Shown piece by piece: positions 1-12,009 of a stretch of 64,000 nucleotides of DNA. The stretch covers positions 31,183,026 through 31,247,025 of the forward strand of contig NC_060234.1 in NCBI RefSeq assembly GCF_021155775.2. Direction: 5' to 3'. Within the stretch, counting starts at the first letter, position 1. Each line of letters begins with the position of its first letter. This DNA is from Neodiprion pinetum (lineage: Eukaryota > Arthropoda > Insecta > Hymenoptera > Diprionidae). The translations under genes and the position numbers were made by a program. The notes beneath the pieces are model-generated. The model was not told where the DNA came from. It made no database searches and worked only from the letters and a program-made list of their open reading frames with translations.

Positions 1-3000
1 CACGGGGTGTCACGGAGGTGGCGTATCGTTAGAATTCAGACGTTACCCCCGTCGGTCAGTCGCACAATGCACCCCGTGCTTCCGAAATTTTCGGCCCCGG
101 CAATGAATCATTTAGCGGATGACACCCTCACGCATACACAGATCCATTCATCCGGACGGTATATACTCGGTTTGAAATAACAATATCTAAGACCACCCTT
201 GTCAAAACGTCACATCGACTCTGCCCGAGCACCCGCATATCAGGCCCTGTCAGCCGTTCGGTCAAGACAGCCTGACAAATGTCCGCCGACACCCACGGAA
301 TCACCACCCCCTGTCCGTACCCGGTGTCCACTGGCCTCTCCCCTCTTTGATCGCTTCCTCCGAATCCTGTGGGGCAACCCCTTTCCCGGATCAAGTTACG
401 CTCCGGCTCCCGCAGGCCATGCTCTACTTCGGCGATGCGCGCGTTCCTTATTCGTGCCGCGATCCAGGCGCGTTTTCGATTCCATTTCGGGCGAATGTTG
501 ATCGGCTGCGTGCGGCGAGATTTATGCGAGTTGCATGTTTGACCGGCTCTGTATAACGGATAATGGGCGGTCGCTGGATCTTGGTGGCGGCCGATGAGAC
601 TCTATCCTTCGATCAATCAAGGAGGATCTTTAGCTGACCCCTCGGGTCATCCCGGAGGGCCGGCTGTAGGATTACCAGCTCCTAGACCGCCGACAACCAC
701 CGCGTCTTTTTGCACTTCGTGATCTTACCAATTTGTTCACCGGACTGACTTTCGCCAATCATTTCTCCAGAAAGGCAGACTTCAACGCGGCTTGATTGAA
801 ACTCGTACGATGCGTACGTTCGTCAACTGAAGGAGGGTGCAAGGTATCGTAACGAAATAAATCAATATGGCGGTGTTCGTCCGTCGGGCCGGATTCAGAC
901 GGATTTACGGAATCTGGTGGCAAGTGATGATACACTGGTAATATATTCGCGAAAAAACGAAGACACGAGAGTCTTGTAATCGGCACGTGGAGCACGGTGG
1001 CGGGTGGAAGCATTAGCGGTATTTCCTATTTCGTTATTGTTCGGTAGTTTCGTGGCAAGCTTGAGGTCGAAGGTGCGGGTTAATGAATAAATAGCCGGAT
1101 ATTCAATGCAGCCACAAAGGAGCCAAGTCGAGCCGCGAAGGCAAGACCCTCCCTTAATTAATATAGATTACTTCTGATTGTATATTTATCTATTAATTCA
1201 TATTAACGGGCCAACGAATGTCTTCGGCGTTTATTCCGCTTAATCAGTCGAAGGGTTGTAGATTGATTGATGCCTCGGTTTGTTACGCGGTCTGTGTATT
1301 CTTTGTTCGTTTTGTGGCTGCGACGGTGTGGCCCTTCGTCACCAATCTATCCCTTCAATTGATGAATTATTCCTCGTTAATGCCCGCCCAGCTCACGTCT
1401 CGTGGATGTTCGCCCGGAGTCTGCGGCTAAAACTGAGCAACCTGATCAGCGCCAGTCACCCCGGCCTCAATAAGGAGAAACGGTGACGAATCTGAGGTAA
1501 ATAGGGCGGGTGTGAGTTGGCGATACTCGAAGGGAGAGCGGGAGGATGAAGAGGGTGGCGTACACGAGCAACAAAGCATGGATGATCATCTCGTCTCGAG
1601 CCGACTGATCATTCCGCCGTCGCTCTTATAATTATTATTCGTACTTTAATGGCCCCGCGACGTCAAGGCTTGGCGGCTTTGAGCTCGGAGGCTCACGACG
1701 ACTCAGCCCTTACCCACCCAACGGGGCTTTTAAAAATATTGGGGTTTTCAGATATCAAATGCTCTTCGAATCAAACGCGAGAGAGGGACGGACAGTGGAG
1801 TGCCTCGGGGTGTGGTTCCCGGCTACGGCGGAGCCATTCAATCGCGTCTCTATGGTAACTCGACGCTGGATAAGTTCGGGTTTTCATTTGTTTTCCTCCC
1901 GCTGTGAGAGAATTTTCCAATACCGATAAGCTGCCTGACGTTTACAGACTCTTTACCTCGTGCTTACTCGAACGAACGCGTGCAAGCGCTGTTTCGGAAG
2001 CGAAACGGATCCAGCGAACCGGTATTTCGGAAACCGGCTGTACCTACCTTTCTGCTCAAATCATACATGCGGTACATTTGAAGTTAGGCTTGGTCTCTCT
2101 TTTCCCTGAACGGGGTTCGTGGAATCCGATTTATTTCCGGAAACGTTGCCTAAGAGATTAATTCTTATTGCGAATTAAAAAGCATTAGGAATAACGGCGC
2201 ACCGATGTTGTTTGGGGGATTATTGGTGAAGTAATGGGAATACAAAGGTTGAGCCAAAACCAACCCGCGAACCAACGAACCAAGTAACCGACCTCCCGGC
2301 CATTCCTCGTTTCACTTTAGCCGGATTATTTCCCGTCATATTTCAGATCGGGATTTGTATCATCGTCCCTTTGTATTAATAATATTTCCTCGCTCGCTCA
2401 GTACCTTCGTACCTCCATCGCTTCGTCCCTCCGTCCCTTGTTTTTGTTCAACGAAGGCGGGATGAGGGTTCGTTTAAATCTTAGGATTATGGACGAGAGT
2501 GTCACACGCCCGCCTACCGATTCTCCTCTCCCTCTGTATAGGTGTATGTATTTATACGTACCCATGTGTCCAACGAGCGCTTCTATCAGCAGGAGGAAGA
2601 AAAAAAAAATTCACGACAAGAAAATAATTCTTTGGACATTGACTAAGGGCGCCGCGGCTGTACGACCGTCAGGATTAACGGCTTACGCCTTATCTAGACC
2701 GAAATTGCGATCGCAAATGCACGGGCGACAATGACACGCGTAGCTATCAGTCCCAACGTCGAATCGAGCCATAATTTTTATGTTTCTAATCAAACAATCC
2801 GTACCCGGTAAAATAACCTTATTTTCTTACGCGGTAAGATCGATCCCGCGGAGAATGTCACAGTCTTTGTCACTCGCGGATACAAGTCGAATATGGGAAC
2901 TACGTACGACGACAGCCGTCGGTTGGATCGTAAATTAAGCAATTTGCTAATGATATTCTCGCATCGGTCGTATATCAGCCGCCTTACGTCCAGCTCTGGT

Positions 3001-4171
3001 TTTAATGCCCAGCGTTATATCAAGCGATCCTGAAGCAGCAGCGGCAGCAACAGCGAGGCCCGATCGTTGGGCCTTTAACGTCGGCGTTAGGCGGGTATGT
3101 TTTATCGTTTACGGGAGGAATAAGTATCCAGCAATGAAAGTGTAACAGGCATCGATCAGCTAACGTCATCGGATCAGAAAGTCACCGATAATAGTCAAAG
3201 GGTGCAGCATTCGCAGCGCGGGAAAGGGATACGACGGTCTTTTGCCAACCCCCGAAACCACCCACGCGCATCCGTATGTGAGACGCTGGTGCGGGGCGGC
3301 GAGCGTGCAATGTCGTAAAACAAAGTACCCATTCGGGGTAATCTACATTCATATATTTAACTTAGGTCAGATGTGGGGCCTTAAGAAAAAACGCAGGGAC
3401 CCGCTATATATAATCCGAGACGTTAAGTGGGGACCTCCGCGGCGCTGGGGGGCCCGAGTCGTTTTATCACCGCGCTCATGCCATTTCAATACGCCATCAA
3501 TAATAACTTCTTTTCGGCCGGCTGTGCAGAGACGTCGAGCTTTGTGCTACGCGATTTTAACAACTCGTCTTGTTCCAGGACGGACGCATATAATACGATA
3601 CAAGCCCCGACTCGACGCAGAGCCGTCTTTCTTGTAACGCGGCACATTGTTGCGAGGCAGGAATGATAGTGGTAATTAAAGTTGTTGCTCCAATCCTGCG
3701 GGCAAGATATTTTGGCAATTTATGACGTGCCACGAGGCGCCAAAAGCTGACTGAGATTCGCAACAGTCTTTTTTGAGAAAAATTTATATCGGTGAATTGT
3801 ATGACGAGCGGTCTTGAGAATTCCGTAGAGTCGGCTCAACCGCGCCCTTCAGCGAAACTATTCACCGTTATACTCGAAGGTCTGCTCATTTTTTTGATTA
3901 TTTCTAGTCTCATTCCCCAGCCGGCATGCGAGGTCACCCGATGAATTAAATCGCAATTAATACGCCCGGCGTCGGCATCAATCCATATTTATATCAGAGC
4001 CTGGGCATTAATTACAATTACTACTAATTACTAATTATGACCTCGTAAATCACAATCGTTTATTGCATCCACCCCGTATCTCTCGGTTCATCTTTTCGCA
4101 TCTCGTCGTCACGTCGTCGCGGCGCTTTTGACAAACCAGATTCGCTCCGGATTCCGAAGCTTCTCATTTTT
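1..4171. other. Non-coding stretch, nothing supported
   Basis: Mixed-composition DNA in which every open frame is short (131 codons or fewer), overlaps others in different frames, and lacks a convincing combination of start context and splice sites. I see no repeat longer than a short A-run near 2600 and no RNA gene. It reads as intergenic or intronic sequence. Confidence 0.6.

Positions 4172-4204
<33 letters not shown>
4172..4204. repeat. (CG)n(CA)n alternating dinucleotide tract
   Basis: A CG run passes directly into (AC)12, giving 33 nt of unbroken alternating pyrimidine and purine. This is a microsatellite. Because CG and CA steps alternate without interruption it is also a good candidate for left-handed Z-DNA under negative supercoiling; that is an inference from composition. 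Confidence 0.95.
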
Positions 4205-5160
4205 CCGCGAGGAAAACTCACCTCACGATCATCGCACACCGAGATTTTCGTCGATCGGCGTAGTTTGAGGAAAAACGTAGGGACACTTTCTCTCGTTTAC
4301 GATATCATCAATATTGTAATTGGTGCTCGTGAGTACATCCGCAACGCCACGTATATAACAGCGATTATCGCACTAACCGCACAACGTGCACTACGCGTTC
4401 CCCGGTCTCTTAGAGATTGCGTGAATTATTCTCATTAGCGGCGGATTGTTATCTCGACCAATTGCAGTTTGTATTTCATTGGGACTGCCGGAGAAAGCTG
4501 AGAAGAATCAATTTCCTTGGTTCGTAATTCGAGTTAAACGCAGCCGATGATATCCATACAAGACACACGTATGCGTAACCACATGCCCAACTTCACTACG
4601 AATTAATACCTAGATAATTTCTACGGGTTTTCTTGCGCTGCGCTAGTACGCGTAGGACGCTGTCGCTCCGCCCACGCTTCTGGAGAAAACACAACGGCAA
4701 CCTCCGATAAAATCTTTTCGTGCTAATAATTGTTACATTAATTACACCGGCTTTGCTCGCATCCAACAATAATTCTACACCCGTGTATTAAGAGAACCAC
4801 GCTGTTCTGAGCTGCCGAACTCCATTATCCCAAAGTCAGCCAAGAGAACTAACTCAAAATTGTACGGGCACAATTAACCGTCTCTGAAATAATCAAATGG
4901 CTTTTCAAATCTCGATGTATGCTTTCAAAAGCACCCACGTATATGTATTGCTATAATTTTACGAAGCACTTGACTTTATCAGCTTATAGCCAAAACGAGA
5001 ACAACTTAGATCTTGGAGTAACTGAATTTTAACAAATATTAAACAATGGAATTTTGTTCAATGCTCCATTTCTCTGAAGTTTTTGTGACCATTTTCTGAT
5101 ATTACAAATATCCGTATGCAATCATCTTCGAAAGATGAAAAATCGTAGTATTTTTTTCAG
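4205..5160. other. AT-rich non-coding stretch
   Basis: Rather AT-rich sequence without a usable open frame on either strand. On the minus strand a good donor-like site lies at about 4217-4226 and a pyrimidine-rich acceptor-like site near 4500. The roughly 270 nt between them is closed by stops in all three frames, so at most it could be an untranslated exon. Confidence 0.5.
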
Positions 5161-5242
5161 ACAGGATATTTGTAGCCTAGGCAGAATTATACTGATTCCG
5201 GGAGCAATTCCAATTGTTGCAAAGCGAGAATTATCTCTGAAG
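5161..5242 (+). CDS. Candidate internal exon, unknown product
   Basis: An 82-nt open segment follows a very strong acceptor (eight T, then CAG, ending at 5160) and ends in AAG before GTATAC at 5243. Read from 5162, after one base that would finish a split codon, it gives 27 codons beginning Gln-Asp-Ile-Cys-Ser and including the hydrophobic run RIILIPGAIPIVAK. The frame stops about 30 nt beyond the donor. I recognise no family. An open frame of this length is common by chance, so the support comes mainly from the splice sites. No partner exon was identified on either side. Confidence 0.17.
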
Positions 5243-8097
5243 GTATACGGTGCACCGAGTACATAGGATACTGGCGTATTTGAACGATTGTAATTTTAGC
5301 ATGAGGAATCTTGGCACGAATTCGAGCATGACGAGGAGATGCGGGTTGGGTAAAGGTTCGCGGATAATATCGGTGCAGGCTGCGCAGACTGAGAGAAATG
5401 ATTAACGGTAGTATCTGGGGCAAATTCGTAGCAATTAAAGTCCATACCGATATCATGCAAGTAGTCGGTTACGCGTACGGACGTCGAGCATGCCTGATGC
5501 CGATTTAATAACTCAGTTACTAAAATAAGTCGGGATACAGGAAGGTCTGCGCATGATAGGCGCATCGCCGGGTTACTGCACCAGGGCCAATAATAACGGC
5601 CGGTTATTAGTGGTATAATTAATTAGATCGTTAAAGTTATCGCAAGAGAAGTCTAAAGACAAGGAATCGTAATGCACGCGGCGTCACACGGGGACCCTGA
5701 CTAATGCGCGACGCGTAGCACCTTGCAAATTGCTCTTCAACGACGATGGGAAGGTACAAGCCATCAAGTTTCGATCCCCGAGTTGCCAGTCGCAAAGGGG
5801 CAACAAAAAAAAAAAAAAATGTTTTGACGTCGCTACGATTTAAAACACCTTTGGTCGCCGACTCCGGATGATCGTTAGTAGTTCGTATCCAAGCAATCCG
5901 GGTGAATATGGTCATGTACATGTCTATGCATACGAACGTGCGATACGTGTGTGCAGAGTCGAAGCGGGGCGTTGTCAACCGGAGTGAAATTCGACAGCTG
6001 CCTTGTCGACGGTACCGATAAATGTGGATATTAACTCGGAGCTCGCGTGTCTTCGATGCACGCAGGCAGGACACAAGTGACTGCAGCGTTTTACGTGAAA
6101 GAAAGCGAGCAGCTCCGGACGGAAACCGAGACGGTGTGCAGGACTCTGTTTTAAAGTTTCACGACCGGTTCGCGGTGCCGAGGTACTTTTATATTCAAAG
6201 AAAGATCCTTAAACGTAGGCGGCACGGAGTGACGCCTACTAATTATCCCTCTGGACGTCCTTAGGCCGCGCACGACTTATTTTGTACCCTGGAGAAGCGT
6301 CGGCTCGTGTTGAGAAAAACCGGGTTGTATAACCAATCGAAGCAAAGTCGAGGAGAATCCGTTCCGAACCGAGCTCGCTCCTCTTCGAGATGACTCGAGC
6401 GGCTGTGCAGCCTTTCTCGCGTTCTCCGCGTTCACCGCAGATAATTACCTTCGTTCGCTAGTGACAAAAACGCGTGTCTTAATGCAAAGAGCGGAGGGTC
6501 GCCCGAAGGGGGACACCGGGGAAGTCAGGGGGCACCGAAGTGGCTGTAACTCGTTAATTACAGACCGCTCCCGATTGATCTTTGAGCTCCTGTCTGGCAA
6601 TACCAACACGGTGTCGATATCTAACGCCGCACGCGCAACTAAAAAACGTGAAAAAAATTAATTGAAAATACCCCCATGATCTTGGGAGGTAGCAGCGAAT
6701 GAATACGCGGCCTTACGTTGTCTCGTCTGAAAGGTGCGTCGTAAGTCGCTGTTGGTCAGACTACGTAATTCCAATTTTATTTCAACTCGATGTCTTCACT
6801 TCAAACGGAAATTGTTGTTTTATTCCAATAAAGTACTTTCGGAGTGATTCGGTGTCAAGACATGTGCTTTCGTCGTCTGACGAGAGATCTAAATTCAACC
6901 GCTCGTTGGGGATTGTGGGTATAAATTATTTAGCGTCTTCTCTGGATTCCATTGTGTGAAACTTCTACTTGAATCCGCTTAAGGCGGTATTCGTACCTTT
7001 ATAAAACCATCTGCAATTCCCAAACAGATATGTTATACCTATACATTGCTTTTGATATTCGTGTTCCTTCCATCATTCCTGGTCGAATTCAAAATATTAT
7101 CAAAGATTTAAATGCTCCGGGACTTGACGTACTTTCTGAAATATACACCATTTAGCTCTGCGTTCAAAATTTTTTGGCTTTCGGCCTTAATCATATCGGT
7201 GAAAAAAGAATAACGTACCAGATAGAAAACTACGCTCCAAGCTTTATATTATTTTTCGATATTTTCAGATACGGACTTCATAACGAAAGCAATTTGATTT
7301 CGACTGTTGTTTTAATCTCGTAGAACCGATGGTTCCCGACTGTCAAACACGGAGTATCGTTCTTTGAATTTTCCAGTTACGAGTACACGCGAGTGGGGCA
7401 GATACTAGTACTCGATGCCATTGCGACGATTACCTATAAATATGCATGTCGCATCCCACAAACATACGCACTCAATATTCACGCCTGCATCGGGTCATTC
7501 GATCCGAAACGAAGCTGCAGAGAGTGGTCCTTTGTCGAGGTGTAATATCAATCTGCATGCGTTAACGTTCACGCGACATATCGATTTATATTTACTCGTG
7601 AAATGAACTGAGCTCGAACAACAACATAATTACTTGCCACGTCATACGTTCTTGCGGATTCGCTAGAGAGTCTTTATTGCTTGAATCAACTGAACCGACA
7701 ACACCGCGTGTGACGATCGAGCACATTTGACTCAGCAGGACCCGCCATGCACCGAACAAAAACGGTTCTCGTTATTAAAAGTTGAATATCAAAAGGAGCG
7801 CAATCTGAAATCTCAATCAGATACGAGAATTCAATTTATTTGGTTAGGTACTCTTCTTCGACAGGATGGCGCGGCAGATGCTTCCCCATATAGCCGCGCA
7901 TACGTTCGTACAAGTTTTGGGCTTACGTCCACTATAAATATACACATGCGTACCGATCAGGGTTCGCACTGCAGGTTTTCGTGCGAAACGGCAAATCATC
8001 TTCGTGAACAGTGAAAGTAAACGTCCGATACTAGATGGGGGCGGATTCGAAAGAGGAGGGCGGAAGGGGCAGAAAAAAGTTAACTACAAAATAATGA
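5243..8097. other. Non-coding stretch
   Basis: Contains a 15-A run at 5805-5819. The 145-codon minus-strand frame at 5637-6074 reads through that run as poly-Phe and looks like chance. Around 6960-7330 the sequence is AT-rich with no open frame. An AP-1/CNC-type match, TGACTCAGCA, lies at 7728-7737. No gene is supported. Confidence 0.5.
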
Positions 8098-8506
8098 AGG
8101 CACGCGGCGTCGAGAGTCCGAGTCAGTGGTGACGGAGGAAAAGAAGGGAAGAGCATTTCCGGCGGATACCCGTCATTTTTGTCACAATCGCGGCATCAAG
8201 CGATACCCACGTAAGTCGGGTGTACCCGACAGTCCGTGGAGAGAAGTGAGGTGAGGCGGAGTGGAGTGAAGCAGAAGACACGTCTCTGCCTCGTATCGAT
8301 AATGATCTGTAACGTTTTTCAGGTGCCACCATGTAGCTACTCGCCGCCGGGGATTGCGGCAGCTCGAGCAGAACCGAAGGGGTAACTTCTGGCTATGGGA
8401 ACCAGGGCATCGTTCCTTCGCTGACGACGACCGATTCACAGACTCGAGTGGTCATCGTCAGAGATTGATAATCCGTTTATTGAATGACTCATACCATCGT
8501 CAATAA
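8098..8506 (+). CDS. Candidate two-exon frame with a 112-nt intron
   Basis: The first open segment (8098-8210) is bounded upstream by a TGA and ends at a consensus donor GTAAGT at 8211. A strong acceptor (GTTTTTCAG) ends at 8322. Removing 112 nt joins the segments in frame as an Ala-Ile-Pro-Thr-Cys-His-His reading that stays open to TAA at 8504-8506, about 98 codons in all. An intron near 100 nt is a normal size in insects. Against it, the first segment has no ATG, no upstream exon was found, and overlapping minus-strand frames exist. A non-coding spliced transcript would fit as well. No family recognised. Confidence 0.17.
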
Positions 8507-9981
8507 GATTGAATTCAAACGTCTGTAAAAATGATGAACAACAATCGAGGCCATCCACGCTAGTAGGAGTTTTCTTATTGTTATCTGTGTCAAGCGGCGA
8601 AAAGAAGGTGAACACTTATCGTCACCTTGCCATACTTGACGCAAATGGAGTTATAGGTACGTTGCCTTGCACGTTTGTGAATATACTCAGCACGATAAAT
8701 CATTCGAGCCACGCACGCCAGATAGATATATTTCCTCGCTACAATTGTTATGCTAACTACAGTAGTATCTGGTCGTACAGTCTATAGCTGGCTCTATACG
8801 TTTCCTGTCCGACCACCTGTTCCCTTTTCGAACGGCAGTTCTTGCGCTGCATACGCTCGCTTATACGTGAATACGTGTGTCCATATTATACGTTTTGGTT
8901 GCACGATGTCCACTTTAGATTGGTTCCTCCAATTTCCTTACCATTCAAACCTCATTTTCTTCACGCCCTTTCATTCTCATATCTCTTCCTTCATAACCTA
9001 GGAACATGTTTTTCGAACCCTTAATTAGTTGCCTTCCCTAATGAATAACGGACGCAGGATGATCGGGATTTGAAGAGCAAGGTTCCGCGAGTTTTGTGTT
9101 AGAGGTGAGAAAATTACCAACTGGGATCTCATCTGACTGATACTAATCATTTTGATCAGACCTACTCATTACAATTGCCTGGGAAATCCCATGGATTTCC
9201 GTCAAAAATATCCTCCGGGTGTAACGACGGTGAGGGTGAAGATCGCAACGAAGTATGACACGTGCGGCTAGCCAAAGCGATCACCTGAGTATTTTGCCGG
9301 AAGGGTTATTGCCCTGACCAGAACAAAAACGAGATGCACGAACGCTAAGCCGATACATTTTAAGTGGGCTGCACATGTCGGCCGTTGTGACGGGGAAGAC
9401 GAGCACAGCAGGAGGAGAAGGAGGAAAGGAAGGAACATAAAATACCAGATCCGATCGGAAATAGACGAAACAATTGAACAGCTGGACAGAAATTATCACC
9501 CTCGCGTTTTAGCAGGGGCAGTCGGTTCCGGGCGCAGGTGCAACAATTAAAACCATCACCATCATTTGTTCCTTTCCTCGAGACGCTTGACGGATAAAGG
9601 AAATCCCTCAGGGTGTATTGTGCTCGTAGATCCTTCGGAAAGCGCTTATCAGCTCGTGGTCGAATTGAGGCGTGACTAAAATGGCCAATTATCAGCAATA
9701 TGTACGTTTGAGAACCTCATCAGGTAGTTTCGCACGGAATTTGCAGCGGGTCTTTTTGCCAAACCCTCCTTTAGTAGGGGAGTGTAGCGTGACAGCCGTT
9801 GAAGTGGAGACCGGGTAATCTATCTGCGGAGGAAATTACAGGTGTGGGATAACAGAAATGTAGTATACGCGCCATACCCCACTGTTGGGGTCTAAGTCAT
9901 CGGTAATATTTATTTTGAATTATTTCGTGCGAAAATGACGAATGGCGAATTGCAGTTTTGACGTAGAATGCCGTTATCTCA
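8507..9981. other. Non-coding stretch
   Basis: Several short frames overlap on both strands around 8750-9020 and 9280-9700 without good start or splice context. Pyrimidine-rich sequence near 8900-9000 makes them look hydrophobic. I see no gene, repeat or RNA feature. Confidence 0.5.
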
Positions 9982-10350
9982 ATGACGGATTTTTATTATC
10001 CTTCTCCTAGTTCCATTACACAGCGGCACGCGCCACTAGCTGTTCGTCGACGGAAGAAGATTCGAACCTTTTCAAAAGTTTCACAACAACCACTGACCGT
10101 GAACCTAGTGGAATCATTCGAGCTCACCAAAGAATCGAATGGTTTGTGTTTCAATTTTGATCGTGATTTCCACATAATTTCATTTCAATCGTTTTCGTTG
10201 ATCGACGACATTTTTGTGGGTCATGAATTGAAACGAGAAAATCGGTTGATATCTGTTTCTACTATCTCCGTCCAGCACGGGAATCCAGCTAATAACTTAC
10301 ACCTGGACACATTTACTTGCACTCGCGACTATTTCACATGTAACACGTAG
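9982..10350 (+). CDS. Candidate small protein of 122 residues, unknown
   Basis: A true ATG opens a 122-codon frame ending in TAG, in sequence of ordinary or slightly AT-rich composition where stops are expected to be frequent. The product is balanced in composition: a basic segment at residues 20-30 (AVRRRKKIR), then mixed hydrophobic and acidic sequence with a stretch around residues 59-77 rich in Phe, Ile and Asp. There is no signal peptide, transmembrane segment or motif I can name. The start context is weak (T at -3). It could be one exon, an orphan small protein or a chance frame. Confidence 0.22.
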   Translation: MTDFYYPSPSSITQRHAPLAVRRRKKIRTFSKVSQQPLTVNLVESFELTKESNGLCFNFDRDFHIISFQSFSLIDDIFVGHELKRENRLISVSTISVQHGNPANNLHLDTFTCTRDYFTCNT

Positions 10351-11175
10351 GTATTAACTGGTACAGTGCAGCAGTGTATGCGTGGGTAGCCCGCAAAAAT
10401 GGGCAGCGGTGAAGGATACGCGTGTCGGGGGGTCTGGGCATAGGTGTACATAATAGGGTTCGATATCTGCGGAGAGGAAATAAGCGAGTGTACCATGGTA
10501 CTCGTGGAAGGAAGTGGATGGATGGATGGATGGATGGATGGAGCTTGTAGCGTGCATCGCGTGTTACGTCGGTGATTGGCGCTACGGGAATCCAACAGCA
10601 TTGATGAACTCAGTTTATTAACCTACTTAGCAGAGATCTGATTGCCAAGGAGGGACTGAGCGAACTTTCGATGGAGATATTCTCTCCGCGTGCTATTTCA
10701 GTCGGTCTCGTAATTCGCCATAACACTTTGTTCGACGTAACGCGAGCCATCATATCAAATTGCCCCCCAGCAAACGAAACCTCGGTGTGACGACTTTATC
10801 TTCGGTTCTTATTATTGGACCTTGGAGTTATCGAGACGATACAAAATTTAGACCGTATGGGTAGGTTGCATCGTCAGTTGCGCTTTTGTACACCGGAAAA
10901 TATTTTCTAAATTAAATGCACAATGCCCGTATTTGTATTGATTGATTATCGAAATGGACCGTCGCTTATAAGGAAAATTTAAGCCGTGCACAGCACGACG
11001 GTTCGTCTCTACGTCTCTACTACTTTGAGCCATTTGTCGGTGGCGTTCCTTCCTACCTGACATTCTCCCCTTTTCCAACATTTTCTCGATTTACTGCAGG
11101 GCCGTCACCTCGCTGCCTTGCCTTTAAGCCCCTCCAGAACCATGTGACTTCTCTTTGAAGGTGCTCGTAAAGTAC
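10351..11175. other. Non-coding stretch with a GGAT microsatellite
   Basis: Holds the GGAT repeat at 10516-10542. Minus-strand frames at 10329-10601 read through that repeat as Ile-His-Pro-Ser units and are therefore artefacts. Nothing else is supported. Confidence 0.55.
10516..10542. repeat. (GGAT)n microsatellite
   Basis: About six and a half tandem copies of GGAT, uninterrupted. Confidence 0.95.
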
Positions 11176-11484
11176 ATGCAACAAATATATACATCGAATG
11201 TTTCTCTCGCTGTTTTAAGCCTTCAGGGTGGGTTCACCCCTTCCCTCTCCCGTTCGGCTCCAACCCTTTTGGACGGTCAATGTTTTGAACTTCCATCTCC
11301 ACCCTACCCAGACTTCACTCGAAACATGTTAAGAGCAATCCTTTATTTTAAACCGACATCACAGTTTCATATTAACATTAATATACGGGCAAATGTGTTT
11401 GAGGACGCTTGCGGCGAGAACCTTTTGGCAATCGCGCTTCTAACCTCATATGCGAGAAAACTTTATCCTCGGATACATATATGA
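11176..11484 (+). CDS. Candidate small protein of 102 residues, unknown
   Basis: An ATG frame of 102 codons ends in TGA; it is open for a further 21 nt upstream without another ATG. The predicted product has a mildly hydrophobic N-terminal third, a Pro-rich segment (LPSPPYPDF) in the middle and a C-terminal segment ENLLAIALLTSYARKL that could form an amphipathic helix. The start context is weak (T at -3). No recognised domain and no supporting splice sites. A chance frame is quite possible. Confidence 0.18.
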   Translation: MQQIYTSNVSLAVLSLQGGFTPSLSRSAPTLLDGQCFELPSPPYPDFTRNMLRAILYFKPTSQFHININIRANVFEDACGENLLAIALLTSYARKLYPRIHI

Positions 11485-11997
11485 ATTCGTTTTCCCTTGT
11501 AACGTGTGGCTAATGAGGAATTCCAGAGCACGAGGTATTCCATGTCTGCGTATAACTGTGTTTAAAGCGTCTGCGATCACTTTTGTAATCAATTGATACG
11601 TTCCGATTCGTTGTTACGTGTATCGGCAGATTATTTCTCGCCATCATCGGAACCTGACAGTGGATGAATAAACGTTTTCCGGAGGGGAAAATGTGCATCA
11701 AATAATGCGGGGGTGTTTGTTCGCTTTGGGTCAAAGTTACGCTCCATAGTTCCTGAGTTTTGTCTGATGCTATTGATGCGGTTTCGGAACGGAAACGTAT
11801 GAAGGCTTTATAAAATCATATATGATACATCTGTAAACGTTGAGCTCCCAGGCAACCCTCATTCATATCTATATTTTACTTATTGTGTTATACCTATATA
11901 TATAACGTATATATCAAAGAATTGTTCTGCAAAGCAGACCACAGCCGCAAACGGATATCAAAGCTAGCACAAACACGTTAAAATGTGCGTTCCGAAA

Positions 11998-12009
11998 GGG
12001 GGGGGGGGG
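11998..12009. repeat. Poly-G run
   Basis: Twelve consecutive G. Confidence 0.9.

Noticed and set aside
4226..4498. Minus-strand exon between good splice sites
   Set aside because: Stops in all three frames; it could only be untranslated.
5637..6074. 145-codon minus-strand frame
   Set aside because: It passes through a 15-A run as poly-Phe and has an otherwise random composition.
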